Below, one piece after another: positions 1-12,900 of a stretch of 64,000 nt of DNA; within the stretch, counting starts at the first letter, position 1; each line of letters starts with the position of its first letter. Where the stretch lies: positions 23,980,501 through 24,044,500 of the forward strand of contig NC_087259.1 of NCBI RefSeq assembly GCF_037042905.1, given 5' to 3'. The position numbers were made by a program, and so were the translations under genes. Origin of the DNA: Lytechinus pictus (Eukaryota > Echinodermata > Echinoidea > Temnopleuroida > Toxopneustidae). The notes under the pieces are model-generated. The model worked only from the letters and a program-made list of their open reading frames with translations. It was not told the origin of the DNA and did not search any database.

Positions 1-133
1 CCGAATTACACTGTCGAAGGACTTGCCCATCATAACGACATCGCTCTGCTCCGGTTAGATCGTGAGGCAGAACTCAACCCATACGTGCGAACCGTCTGTC
101 TCCCTCCGAGTTCAATAACAAATCGATTTAAAG
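1..133 (+). CDS. Serine protease exon with catalytic Asp
   Basis: Reads in frame 1 as PNYTVEGLAHHNDIALLRL and onward to SSITNRFK, ending with one base of a split codon before a GTACGA donor at 134. It is cut by the window edge. Confidence 0.85.
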
Positions 134-1085
134 GTACGATAATATTCATGGTTCTTTATGTCTTTTTGAAAGGGGTACTCAAGCACAATCAAGCAAAACA
201 ATGAAACTTTCAAAAGAATTGGACAAGGGATAACAAATTATGACATTTCAAAGTTTTGCATTATTTCGGCAAAACAGTTAATCAGCGTGTCGTCACGAAT
301 ACATTGAGCGTATGTTGGTGATATCATATCCCAATTTACTTTTTTTTTTTTTTAAAGTCAAATTTTAATGAAATTTCAACGTTGTGCTAATTTAATTTTA
401 CTACAATAGGGTGTTATTATTTCCAGTCCTTTAATGTTAAATCATGTCTTGTTTTATAGGCCAAGTTCTTATATCATTCTCTTCTAATATAACCACTTTA
501 CAAAAAAGATATAGGCCTAATTTTATTGAAAAAAAAAGTTAAGTAAGGTTTTCCACAAATACTCGATTTTTAAGACTCATGGAATTGTTGATAAAGAACG
601 GCAAGGATAAATCACAAAGTAAGGGAAAGAGAATAATACCAATGAAACGAGAAGTCTTCATTTCGTTTTCTGTATTCCTTTATTGAACAGCCAACTGGTA
701 CTTGGATGTCCAGAGAGTAGCCACGGTCACTGGCTGGGGTCACTCTGAAATCCTCGAAAGCAACTGGGACAGCATCGTCCCGACGAAGGATCTCCAGGAA
801 GTCAGCCTGCCCTTGGTTTCACCAATGGCCTGTCGAACAGCAATGCAGAGTAATCGTATCCCTGTCGACACTACCACCGAGTTCTGCGCAGGAACTGGCC
901 AAGGGAAGGATGCCTGCAAGGTGGACTCTGGAGGTCCTGTGGTCGTGAGCCGAAACAGTATCTACAGGCAGGTCGGCATCGTGAGTTACGGCATTGGATG
1001 TGGACTGGACAACACCTTTGGTGCCTATACAAGGCTCCCTAACTTTGTTGACTGGGTGGAAAAGACAATTCAAGAAAATCAGTGA
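1..1085 (+). CDS. Trypsin-family serine protease, 3' part (5' end outside window)
   Basis: Two exons (1-133 and 691-1085) join in phase 1 across a GT-AG intron to give the C-terminal half of an S1 (chymotrypsin fold) protease. The first exon encodes the catalytic Asp102 region (HHNDIALLRL). The second encodes the TGWG motif, the active-site segment DACKVDSGGP with Ser195, and the end of the fold (VSYGIGCG then GAYTR), finishing with NFVDWVEKTI and a TGA stop. Asp at position 189, six residues before Ser195, predicts trypsin-like cleavage after Lys/Arg. The His57 exon, signal peptide and any accessory domains lie upstream of the window. Odd feature: position 193, normally Gly and part of the oxyanion hole, is Val (codon GTG). 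Family assignment is secure; the specific orthologue is not recognisable. Confidence 0.9.
134..690 (+). other. Intron of the serine protease gene
   Basis: A 557-base AT-rich intron with GT-AG ends. No other feature was seen in it. Confidence 0.8.
691..1085 (+). CDS. Serine protease last exon with catalytic Ser
   Basis: Starts after TTGAACAG at 690, completes the split codon (Ala) and reads NWYLDVQRVATVTGWG onward to the TGA at 1083-1085. It carries the DSGGP motif, and Cys residues consistent with the usual disulfides. Confidence 0.9.
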
Positions 1086-1117
1086 CAGTTTTTGTTAATT
1101 TAATTGAAATGAAAGGT

Positions 1118-1284
1118 GCACTGTAAAAAATGAAGTGCTAATTTAGCACTTACAGTGCTTGTATATTGACTGCACTACGAGTGTTGATTTTCTAGTTTAA
1201 ATTTGAACTAGAAAATCAGCACTAGTAGTGCAGTCCCTATACTAGCACTGGAAGTGCTAAATTAGCACTTTATTTTTTACAGTG
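1118..1284. mobile_element. Palindromic MITE (CACTGTAAAAAA ends)
   Basis: The segment is a nearly complete palindrome: it begins CACTGTAAAAAATGAAGTGC and ends with the inverted counterpart ...CACTTTATTTTTTACAGTG. The arms also carry smaller palindromes (GTGCTAATTTAGCAC). It lies about 33 bases after the protease stop codon and so probably within its 3' UTR. No clear target duplication could be fixed. Confidence 0.75.
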
Positions 1285-1285
1285 T

Positions 1286-3853
1286 GCAAAGATCCGACCG
1301 ATATCTGTTTGTGTTTTGTCTTGATAAGTGTGTCATCACTCCAACTCTTGGTTTAAAAGTGAATACACTTCTTTATCTACTTATCATAAATATAGGGACA
1401 GACTCCCGACAATGACAGTTAATCTCGATATGTCTACACATGTATATATAAAATTTGAATTTTTAATTGACTTTATTTTCATATCTCCATTTAAAACATA
1501 TGTATACTAGCATAAGATACTGTATATAATTTCAATTACATGTACATTAACACATAATAAAAAGATCGGATGATTCCTCATTCACGCATGAGTGGGCAAA
1601 AACAATTGAAGAAAGGATACCGAAAGGTTTTTTGTCAAGGGGTATCAGAATTTCAGAAAGAAAATCACGTGCTTAAACATTTTAACATCTGCTCTTTTAT
1701 TTGATACCTCCGAATCACAGAAAATGGTTAAGAAATAACAAACTTCTATCTCTATGAAAAAATGCTTGTATCCCCCATCACTTCATTTAACAAATGTGCC
1801 GTAGCAATCGCATGGCCGATCGTCGTGTTGATTAAGTTCGACAGCTAGCCTATACAAAAGGTCTTCATTTTTTAAGAAATAAATTGAAATTAAAGTATTA
1901 TTTTAGATAAACAGAACTTTGTATATAAACATCCTTACCCTCCACCCCCCCCCCCAAAAAAAATATATTAGGCGAGCGCGAATATATATTTTATAATATA
2001 CTGATTTAAAAATGAATGAAGAGGACACTATCTCATTCATCAATACGAGCATGTATTGTGTTTTTTATTTTGTTTCATTTATTTATTTTTGATTTTGGGA
2101 GGGGGGATGTCTTCATCTTCTTTGGTTATTTCTCCCCTACTTCCTTTTCTCCCTACTCCTCTTTCAATCTCCCGTTTTCATCGGCAGTAAGGGAGGGGTG
2201 GGGCGCATCTCTTTGGCCTCCCGGATGGGTCTATACATGGGGTCGTTCGGTTTTCATGGGGGGGGGGCTGACCATTCTCTTTAAGGATTTTTTTTGTTGT
2301 TGTTTAGAAGGGGGGGGGGGGGGGTCAGTGGCATAATAGGCAACACTTGTCATGGACCATACATGGTGTATGGTACAAAATTAATTTTATAAAAAGCTGT
2401 GAGCAAAGTGAGCTAACCAAAATTTAGACCTTTTGGATATTAACAATCTGATTTTTCTATAGATTTTATAACATTTTACAAAATAAATCATATTCCACTC
2501 TAAATTCTTTCCTTTTCTTTTTTTCTCTCAATTTTCTAGGCCATGAAACTTTTTGGGATCCATGGCCCCATGAGCCCCTCTTCTTTATGCCAAATATGGT
2601 AGGGTAGTCTTTATTAGACTGACGTTTTAACTAGGCTACATGACAGCTTTAGATGATCTTTGTAGGGTTTGCATGGTGGAGTTTATAACGTGGAGAAGTA
2701 AATATAGGCAAAAATGATTGAAATGGAAAGACGAGAAAGGATGAAAAAAGAAAATTAGATGTATTCTTTTCTTGAAAGTGAGTGAAGTCCTGAAAAGGAC
2801 TGTAAACCAGATGAGATGAGCTGAATGCGGCTTGAGTAGCGATGGATTGAGTAGTAGCAGGTTGAAGTGAAAAGAGGTTACTCGACGTTTCGGGTAGGTT
2901 GACTGTCCGTCTTCAGAAGACGGACAGTCAACCTGGCCATATGGGCCCTACTTGAAATCATATCCCCATCTACCCGGGATCGAAACCCACTGTTATAGGC
3001 CTACGCATGGTGGCGAAAACAAACATCATTTGTCTGCAGCGATGTAAAGTACAATTTGGCCTCTTGAATTTGGGGCACCCCAAAACCTATATAAATTATA
3101 ATCAGCTAAATGAGACATCAGTGAACATGTGTTTCATCAAGTACCCTTGCATGGAAATTGTCTAATTTGTGACTTTAGACCTATTTTGTTAAATGCTACT
3201 AAAATTAAATGTTAGTGAATTCAAGATGAAAAATAAAACATAATTATGATTGTTTAGTAATTAGCTGAAAAGCGGGAGAAGTTGCATATGGAGGTGACGG
3301 TAGAAATTGATAAGAGAAAGGGCGAGGGAAACATAGGAGAACTGCAATATTGTCATTTAACCGCGCACAGCGCGGAAGCAAAATTCACACATATAAAATT
3401 AAAGCAATAGCGAAGGAGTTTCTCTTTTGAGAAAAAAATAAAGAATTAAAAGAAAACCCACATAGCTACCTTTCTTCCCTTTCCATCCTTCGCTTTTCCT
3501 TTTCTCCTCTCCTCCCCCCTTTTGTTTCTTTTTGGGGACGTTTGAGGGGGGGCGACCGCCCCCCTCCCCCGGCTACGCGCCTGAATTTATACAGGGGTGT
3601 CAGTATTTTGTTAGGTTCCTGTCGATCTTGACAATGAGAGCTTCGTGAAACCATGGATAGTATAGTACCGGTAATCCCATTTGAAACGATAAGCTCACTA
3701 TCTCCATTACTATTCACTTATTCAGTCAAAAAATTACTCAAGGATTTGCCTTTTCTCGACGCGGCGCCGAGAAAAGGGCTCAATGTTTTCCCTTTTTATT
3801 TCCTTTTCGACGATACCGTACGTATAGCTATTGCGAGAAGAGAATTTGCGAAA
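1286..3853. other. Intergenic region between protease and GTF3C5
   Basis: AT-rich with long C or G runs (near 1945, 2250 and 2310). It contains one dispersed repeat with a hammerhead-like motif (about 2640-2935). No supported coding sequence was seen. The last few hundred bases before 3854 must include the GTF3C5 promoter and 5' UTR, but no confident core promoter element is visible. Confidence 0.6.
2640..2935 (-). repeat. Dispersed Penelope-type terminal repeat copy
   Basis: In reverse orientation this resembles 54595-54870: both have a GGACAGTCAACCT segment followed by GAAACGTCGAG, then similar text about CTACTC, GGTTTACAGTCC and CATGGTG. Positions 2896-2934 form a palindrome with 19-base arms around a single central base. 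Similarity to the ends of Penelope-like elements is inferred from the GAAACGTCG motif. Confidence 0.5.
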
Positions 3854-3997
3854 ATGGACACGCTTGAAAGTTCAAGAGGGACTACAATTGAAACACCGTT
3901 AAATTCGAAGGAGTTAATTGGTGTGAATTATCCTGGTGTCGTAAAGAACCCTGAAAAGATGCTTGAAACCCTCGGTGGAGAAGCAAAACTGACAAAG
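3854..3997 (+). CDS. GTF3C5: GTF3C5 exon 1 (coding)
   Basis: Encodes residues 1-48, beginning MDTLESSRGT and ending GGEAKLTK at a phase-0 AAAG|GTATGT donor. The YPGVV...ML.TLGGE pattern matches the N-terminus of the family. Confidence 0.9.
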
Positions 3998-6900
3998 GTA
4001 TGTTTTCTTATCAAACGCACCAATAAGCACGAGGCCGAGGGGGCCTCTAAGTTATATACCGCCAGCGGATGGCTTACTAGCTAGCACCCCGGGGCGAACC
4101 CAGGGAGCTCCGGCCCGCGAAGAGGGCCGGCGGAGCACAGGACTCGTCCGTGTAATTAAACTAAAAAGGCAGCCGGCAGATATGGGAACTCTCCAAAATG
4201 GGGTAGAATGGGGAAGCAAGCCAATAGCTCCCCAAATAAAAGGGGAAAAAGTAATTATGCACTTACCTCGATTATATGGATGAAGGTCTATCGTTACACA
4301 GATAGGCACGGCCGTAGTCACTAGATGGCGCTGTCGCGGAAGTGCTCAAAATTTGTACGCAAGCTTCGTTCGCATGTCAATCATTGCAATCGCATAGCGA
4401 TGCGATATCGTCAAAATTAAGCCCCTGTTAGCGCGGATGTGTATGATATTTTCTCTTTGTGATTGTCCTCCCGTGCGATGAAAAATATGTCATCGTATTG
4501 CACAGGACTTTCGCGAGCTACCGATACCATTTTCGTGCCCCAAATTCCATGAAATCTTCCGAAAATAAACATGAAAGTGTCGGTAAGTCGAAAATGTCTT
4601 GAGTTGCTTTCAATTCTTACCTTATTTAGTTGTATTTCTTGTAAAATGGGTCTCGAAGGGTTCCGGATTTTCCGTTGATTGTGAAACTTGAGTTGATTTC
4701 CTTTCTGTGTATTGCAGTGAAATTGCAGCGCGGGGAATCGCAAGGGCTGGGGAAGCCCTTCTCAGTGAGGTTTGCAAGCTGAGCTGTCCTTGAATTTGGT
4801 CGAATTTCGAGCCATTTTAATCGCGCGCGGGATGATTAATTTACATCATAATAGAGATTAAGATTACGTCACGTACGTGCGTACCTGTGATACACACAGA
4901 AATGAAATTGAACTTGAATCACACGGAATCACAGTCAAGAAATGCTTTGTTTTCTTCGTTTGCTGAATTGATTTCCTGAATTTAAAATCATGAATAAACA
5001 CCAGAGTAATGACATGAATAAGATAATCATGGTCATATTTGAGAAATAACTAAATATTTTCTGAAAACGAGTGAAGATGATGGGGCAGTGATGTGCATGC
5101 ACTGGAAAATGAACATTCACTGTCAGTGTCAGTGCCGTGGTGTCAGTGTTTTACTGCCAATACTGGCTTTACTTTTGCCAACTACCGGTAGATTAAAAAC
5201 TCATTTATTGATATGTTTATTGCAATTTTTGAATAAATGGTAATACAAAGTGGGAAAAAAAAGATAAATGAAGATAAAAATAATTTTGACTAAAAACTTG
5301 TCATGCCATCACCCCCCCCCCCCTAAAAAAAATACCCACTATCTTGAATGACTCAGGTAATTTAATTTGTATTGAAAAAAATAAACAATTGTATTTATGC
5401 ATTTTATATTTCTGATTCTTTCTGCCAGAATACCAGATGCCATCATGAATAACCTCACCACCAGGTTGAACTCCTAAACATCTTGATGATGACTATCTCC
5501 CGAGATATATCTTGCCTTCTTGAGATTGGAAGTTTTAAGTTCAAGTCAGAGCGACCTAAGGCCCCACTACCAAGAAGAATCCAGATTTACATAAAAACAA
5601 ATCCCACGAAAGATACAAACTGATTTTACTATTAATGTGTAGTGTGTGTGTGAGACACTGTTTGTGTTTATTTTGATGAGGATCTCCTGTCTCTTTTTAT
5701 TATTTCATTGACTGAATGAATGATCAATACCTAAAAGTGAGAACTGATTTTTGAGGAGAGTAGATAAGTGTATGGTTTTGAGTGAATTTGAGTAACTTTT
5801 GTTTTTATTACCGGTATTTTTTTCATCATTATTATTATTTTGCCTTTTATTACATATTTTCAGTTTATTTAACATTAAGTTTAAGTAACCAAACTTGATC
5901 AAAGTGTTCAATTTTTGGGATAGAATTTTGTAATTTCATTTATCAGGTAATAAAACTGAGTTTGGTAAATCTAAAAAAGGACACTAAAAATATGAACACT
6001 TGGAGATGCTCACTAAGATGAGGAAAAAACATGAAAGGAACTGGAACTTAAGTGGATGTTATAGCATGCCTTTCGAAGATCTCCAAGCACCTGGAATCAT
6101 AGGCGGTGGAAGTGGGGGGGGGGACGTATCCCACTAAATTTTAGGTGGGGAGGGGACGACCCCCCCCTCAATTTTTTGTTGATAACCTTTTTTTTTTTTT
6201 TTTTTTTTTTGCTTGTCAATTTTCACTTTTGTTTCCTGTGTCCCCCCCCCCCTAAGATTTTTGGTCACTATTTTTTTTTTTTTTTTGTCAAAAAGTTTTG
6301 GCGGTTCCCCCCTAAAATTTTTGGCTTCCGCCGCCAATGCCAGGAATGATGATGTTCAACTGAGAGTCGCTGAAGTGGAACTTGTTGCAGAGAATGATTA
6401 TTCCAGGACAAGTTAGATGATATTACCCAGCCCATACATCACAACAATGGAAGGGAGACAATATACCCCTGTACTACGTGAAGTATCATATTATCTTCAG
6501 GTTGGTTTGGAAAGTAATAATAGTCCTCTAGTCAATATTAACGTCTGTCCAACATAATGGTACTATCGAGCAATTTGGGGGTTCAATCACAAACAGCAAA
6601 AGTTTAGTAAATTGACACTAGTAAGATAATTAAACAAATATAATACAGCCAAACTGTCTGACCCCTTACTTGACTACTGACTTAACTACTTATTAAAAAA
6701 TGACAAGTGATGCTTAGGCCCTTTGTAACCATTGTATTGGGCAGACTTTGAAGCAGATGACTAGAATTCATACTTTCATGAAGATGAAGGAAGATCAAAA
6801 GAATTATTACAATTTAGCAAATATGAAATTAGAACACTGTCATGGTTATAAAAAATAATGAATTTCTATCAAGTAAAATGACAATACAATGTAAGAAATA

Positions 6901-9900
6901 ATTGCAATCAAGTAATTTCATTTGCAAAAGATATTTTCCATAATTTAATAACCACATTTCTCAAGATAATATTCTTCTGCACAGAAGTGTATGACACGCT
7001 CAGTGTAAATCATGCTGTTTATAAATCTCTAGGAAACCTTTTTTTTTCAAAATGAAAATACATGTAAACTTAATAAAAAACAGGGGTGGATCCAGGATTT
7101 ATCCTGGGGGGGGGCACATTTTCATGATGAAAATTTGTCAAGCAAAAAAAGGGCCTTGCTTTCCGGGGGGGGGGGGGGGCATACTTTGGTGAAAATGGCA
7201 TATTTTCATTACAAATCTCGACTGAGGCTCTCTAAGGGGGGGGGGGGGGTGAGCCAGATGTGCCCTCCCCCAGATCCACCAGTGATAAAAATCAACATTT
7301 GTGAAAGATGGCATACGTACCTTATACTGAATTGGTAAATTCAATGCATATGTCTACAAAATGAAACTGACATGTTTGAATAAATTGCTTATTTTTGTTT
7401 CTAGAAAGAATTCATTAATAACAGCTTAGAGTTATTGAGAAAACATCAGGCAAACATAACATTCTGATATGCAATAACTAAATCTGTTTTAAATATGCTT
7501 TGTTTATGTCAAAGGCTTTATCGAAATAAGATTATGCTATAATTTATAAATTACTGCATTTTGGAGCCCATTAAAATTCAAAATGAATCATATAGGGCAG
7601 TGCCACACCTTATTCACTAAAATAAAGGAGGGGTGCAGCTGAAAAATCTCATCAGCAGGGGCAATAATTTTCACCGCCATTTCAATAGTACTATTAGATA
7701 TCCTGAAAACACATAATTAAAATAAAATTAACTTTCTCTCAGGAAGTGCCCCTGTATACTATTACAGCCCTTGACCAGTATATTCTCTCAAGAGGTTCAA
7801 TAATTCCTTCTCTTCCCTTAATTGTAGAGTCGGTTCGGGTGCGAATGTGTCTGAAAAAAATGATAAGCCAAAAAAAAAAGATCATTAGTAAAAATTGTAG
7901 AGTGAACAGAACATATCATTAAAAAAAAATGACAAGCAAAAACAAAGATTGATCTGGCATTGGAAAATAAAAGGAAATTAATGAACACCGCCCCCCCCCC
8001 CCGCTTCAACATTTTTTGTTGTTTGCTTCTCCTGCTTACAACTTTATAACTTTACCTGATACACCATATATGGACCTTTCAAAACTTTTGGCTCCATTAT
8101 CATGACTTTGCCACTGTTCAAGTATTATTTATTTGAAACCAATGCTAAGACTATAAGGTGAAATGAAATTATATAAAGAAAAAAAAAATTCACAAAGTAT
8201 AAAATCATCAGATGTAGGTCATGTTGAAATTAGACCCTGGACTGGACTCAAAATTAGATCAAGTGTAGTGTAGACCAAATGTAAATTACACAAAGTGTAG
8301 ACCAAATGGCAATTTAAAAAAATTAGACCAACTGGACATTTCGCAAAATGAGGATTAGACCAAGTGTAGACCAAATGGGTTTAGCCCATTTGGCATTAGA
8401 CTAAATGAGAAGTGGGCAAACTGCATGTAGACCAAACGAATATATACATATTTCACACTGTGGAACTGCATGATATAAAGCCAATTTTATGTACCGGTAT
8501 TTGACAAAGTAAAAAAATTGTAATTATGTAGGTTATGCTGAAATTAGACCAACTGGACATTTCGCTAAATGAGAATTAGACCAAGTGTAGTGTAGACCAA
8601 ATGGCAATTCAGTAGACCAAATGGGTTTAGCCCATTTGGCATTAGACTAAATGACAAGTGGGCAAACTGCATGTAGACCAAATGAACATACACCATGTAC
8701 ACATATTTAACACTTGGGACTGATAAAGAGAGCCGTAGCAGACGACGGAGATGCGTACATGATCTGCGTCCGCAAATAACGTGCACGCATGTATGTACTA
8801 ACATGAAAAACAGCATATGGGACGATCTTACAAAAAATTGCACATGCGGGGCTATTGGAGAGTCACAGCAGATGACGGCTAGCAGACGCCGATGGGCGCG
8901 CGCATTTAGCGAGCACATCGTGATCGTTTTAACTATCGATAGTACGTACAGTGTATTAAAAAGGTACCGCGATGTCTATGGCTTTTTCGGACCATGTTGG
9001 TGCTATGAATTTCCTTTTTTTTACAGTTTAAATGAATTTTACGTAAGTTTTAAGTGGTTTCACATGATAAATTAGATATTAAGGAATATTTTGATATCAT
9101 TCTCTCGACAACAAACACATTTTGAAATTCTTGTTGTCCTGCCTAACACAGAATCTAGACTGAGACAGCTGGCAGCAGTCTCTTTCGAGGAGTTTTTAAA
9201 CATTTTTATTTATTTTTTATTCCTCCGACTTCGTACACAGACGGCTTGCGATCGTGCAGCCGCCATTAGCCTATGAGGGGGTTAACAATGCATAATCCCC
9301 CGATGGGGCTCATCGATTTTTGTCTTTATTTCATAAAAAATGTAGGGGTCTATTAATAAGAACTGGACCAAAATAAAGATTATTATATTCCATTTTTGGA
9401 ATGCACCAAAACGGGGGGAAAATAAACTTAAAAAGACAAAAGCAGTGATTAATTTTGGCTGTCGGGCAACTCCCACTTACTTGGTTTTTCCGAACTTAAT
9501 ACATATACATAGCCAGGGTGCTACATAACTTTTTAAAAGCACTGAATTGCCCTGTCGGGCAAGTAAAATTGTAAATAGTTAGATATACTTGCCTGAAAAT
9601 CTATTTCAATTGCCCGAAAAAATCCTTGAAAAAAAAGAAAATATTGCAGTTTTATAAACCAGAAAGTCAAAAAGGGGTCTAAGCTTTCGATCCTAGCAGG
9701 ATGACAAACATATAAAGTGGAACAACCATAATATAGACCACAAACAAGCTACAGCAACACTAGAAACAAGGAGACAAAAGGGGCATTAGTGAGTAGAGAA
9801 GACCAATCAGGTTAGTGAAGGGGATGAAAGAAAAGGAGTAGGCAGACACAAAGGGAAGTTAGTGTAAGTCAGGCCAGTAAAAGACCTCAAGCCAAGAGGG

Positions 9901-12900
9901 ATTAAGATAATGAGGCAGGCAACATCAAACAGGATCTGGAACAAAACAGTGATAATGGGATGAATAACAAGAGAATTAGTGAGAGGTGGGTCAAACAGGT
10001 TACAAAGAAAGGCATAATAAACTGGTGCATAAGAGTGGGGGAAAAAAGGAAAAGAATGGGGAACAACTGATAATGTGCAAAAGACATATAAGTATATATG
10101 ATAAAGCATTAAACAGACTAAGAGAAGAAGGTAAGTGTAAATATGTATCTATAAGTGATATGTATATAAATATATCCAAAAAAGAAATGTATATGAAAAA
10201 ATATAAATACACATATGGTGTAACTGATATTGTAATCCGCTAGGTGTGACGGGGAAAAAACATAAGACTATATAGTAAGAAAAAAAAAAAGAAAAAAAAA
10301 CCTGTATATGTGAAAAAGAGGAAGCAAATTGCCTAAAAAGGTAAAAGCAAATATAAAAGAGAGGGGGTGTATTATGAAGAAACCATAGTATACATGTAAA
10401 TAAGCAAATGTGGTAAATCTAAAAGAGGTGAGTGGAGAAAAAACAAATATATATATATATAATAATTATTATATCGCCTGAATAAGGAAGGAAAAATTGG
10501 AGCTGAGCTTGTATGAGATATGGGAGGAAAGTAGAGGAAGAAACTAATGTAACTATTCAAAAGAGCTGAGGGGAAAAATTATATGTATATATAAATTGAA
10601 AGTGGATAGGAAAGAATAATCAGTCGTTCCCCTCTTGGATGTTCAGGCCATGAGGTTGGGTGGTGCGAAGTCGTCTCATCCAGAGCTTCTCCCTGCTAGT
10701 ACGGACTGAGTCAGGACGGGTACCTAAAGATTTGATGCCCTGTAGCATCATGTCAGTGATGGAGTGGTTGGGGAGGTTAAAATGGCGGCCAACTGGAGTG
10801 TCCAGCTTTGCTGTGTTGACGGTGGATCTGTGCCCGTAGAATCGTTTCTTGAGTGTGGTCTTGGTTTCCCCTATGTATTGTACCCTACAAACTCTGCAAG
10901 TGATGAGATATACAACATTAGTGGTAGTGCATGTGATGTTGCCCTTGATTTGGTGAGACAGGCTGGTAGAGTTGCTGGTGAAAGTATCGCCCTCGTGAAG
11001 GTGTATTTCACATATGATGCACCTGTTGCTGGTGCATTTGAAGGTGCCATGCTGTATGGGAGAAGAATGGTTAGTGAGGGAGGGCACTTCAGCACAAACA
11101 ATGAGGTCCCTGAGATTCGGTGGGCGTCGGTATGCTAGAAAATTGGTTGTTCTTGGTTGTTCAGCGGAACAACCAATAAACAGAGACTGAAGCTTTTAGT
11201 ACCACCTGGCCACGGTGACATCGAGGCACAAGTTTTATAAACCATTGACTTTTTTCTCTCTTTTGACATGGACTGATGTATCTTTGTTATTGCATTTCTT
11301 TTTCCAAAGTGATTTTATCTTGCCCGCGATGACTAAATTTAGGGTTGATATGATATATCGACCCTGATTTTGGTCATTCTACTGTGAGAATTTTGTTTGC
11401 CCAATTCGGGCAAGTAGTTTTGGTCTTTACTCCAAAACACTTGCCCGACTTTTACTTGCCCCGGGCAATTGGGCAACTGCTTATGTAGCACCCTGATATA
11501 GCCATTGAGTCCCTGTACAGATCGAGTTAGAACTTCGGTCTCTGTATTTGGTGAGTGGAGCCATCGGAGTTCAGCGGAACAACCAATAAACAGAGACCGA
11601 AGCTTTTAGTACCACCTGGCCACGGTGACATCGAGGCACAAGCTCAAACTGGACCCTCAAAAAAGGAAAAGTTCTGTCGCTATACCTCTCCTTTCAAAAT
11701 TGAAAACAAAATTACCGATCGACACTGAAGCTAGGGCGCGTGCGCAAAGAAAACAGATTCAAGCAAAATAAATGAATATTCATGACTTAGAGATAGGGGA
11801 ATTAGCTTCTTTTGCGCTCCGTGGGTCTTCTGAGCTCTGCTGCAATTGAAGAAGCCCAGGAATCTCCAACAAGCAGAAGGACTGGCGGAAAACCAGGATC
11901 AATGTGTAATTTGCAATTAATGTTTTGTGCAAACTCGAGTGGGCTATAATGTATCTAGTTTAACTAGCCCAAGAACAGTAAAAATTTCAGAGAGAAAATA
12001 TTATCAATTGTTTTGTTTGTGGATTTTCTAAATCTAAATTAATCCATCAAACAAGAAGAAATACATTTGAATCCTGGATCCACCCCTGTTGATAAATAAT
12101 ATTATTTTCTGAATAAGTTTTTTTTTTGCTTCTCTATTTCCTCCTGGAACAAAATGCCCCCCCCCCCTTTGGAAAATCCGGATCCACATCTAACTATTTG
12201 CATTATGCATTCAGTTATTTATATACTATTTGTATCGTAATGCAAGATTTTTATAGATAGTGTTCTGTAGTTTTGTAGCATGTTTTGAAAAGGAAACTCT
12301 GGTACTCCTTGTTTTATGGCTATCAGATATGCCTGGATTTCTGAGCTAAAGTAAATAAATGTTATTTATATTTCTATTTTATTCGACTCCATTTCTAATG
12401 ACTCACATTTTATAATGGATATAGAAGATATAGGTGTGAAAGCTAGTGATGGTGAGACTGAGAGAGACAGGGGGGGGGGGGTGGCAGAGAGAGTGATAGA
12501 CGACTAAAGTGAGAACAAATTGTAAATATTGAATGGCAGTGGTCATTTTAGGGAAGAAATCTTCTTAGTCATGCTTGACATGTACAGATAAACTTGTCAT
12601 TGGCTGGTGAACTCTCTAGATTGTAATTGTATTAACATTACTTATTCCAATTCTAAGTTTATTATGATTAGAATTGTAAAGTATATTGTGTACATGATTG
12701 TATTTCTAATTTGTATTGACACAGAAATTATGACCATCCCCCTTCATGTATCTTTATTGTCTACATGTTTTGTGTGGGTGTGCATTTGTATTTCCAGGGA
12801 CCAATTCCAAGGACCACTGTCTAGTTAAAACAAGATGGAAAAAATGATTTGAAACCAGCAGTTTAAATTTTCAAAGTGTTTCTTAAAAAGATCCAATCCA

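Larger units (their letters stand above)
9230..11650 (+). mobile_element. Older repeat split by a hAT-like insertion
   Basis: The flanks 9230-9513 and 11496-11650 match an unsplit copy at 48141-48460: both have CGTGCAGCC, then CCCCCGATGGGGCTCATCGA, GCACCAAAACGGG, GGCTGTCGGGCAACT and finally TCAGCGGAACAACCAA with ACAGAGACCGAAGC. Part of its end is also duplicated at 11159-11232. Confidence 0.65.
7079..12090. repeat. Inverted pair of CAGGGGTGGATCCAGGAT ends
   Basis: Positions 7081-7098 read CAGGGGTGGATCCAGGAT, and 12069-12086 carry ATCCTGGATCCACCCCTG, its inverse. Long G or C runs lie next to these and related ends (7108, 7165, 7236, 12158). The two may be the termini of one large element or of separate copies; I cannot tell. 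Confidence 0.4.

Noticed and set aside
3653-3853. Extended N-terminus of GTF3C5 from the ATG at 3653
   Set aside because: The added 67 residues have no match to the known family start, while the ATG at 3854 gives the expected length. Not fully excluded without transcript data.
10764-11138. Plus-strand frame of 124 codons
   Set aside because: Antisense shadow of the Penelope-like GIY-YIG fragment.
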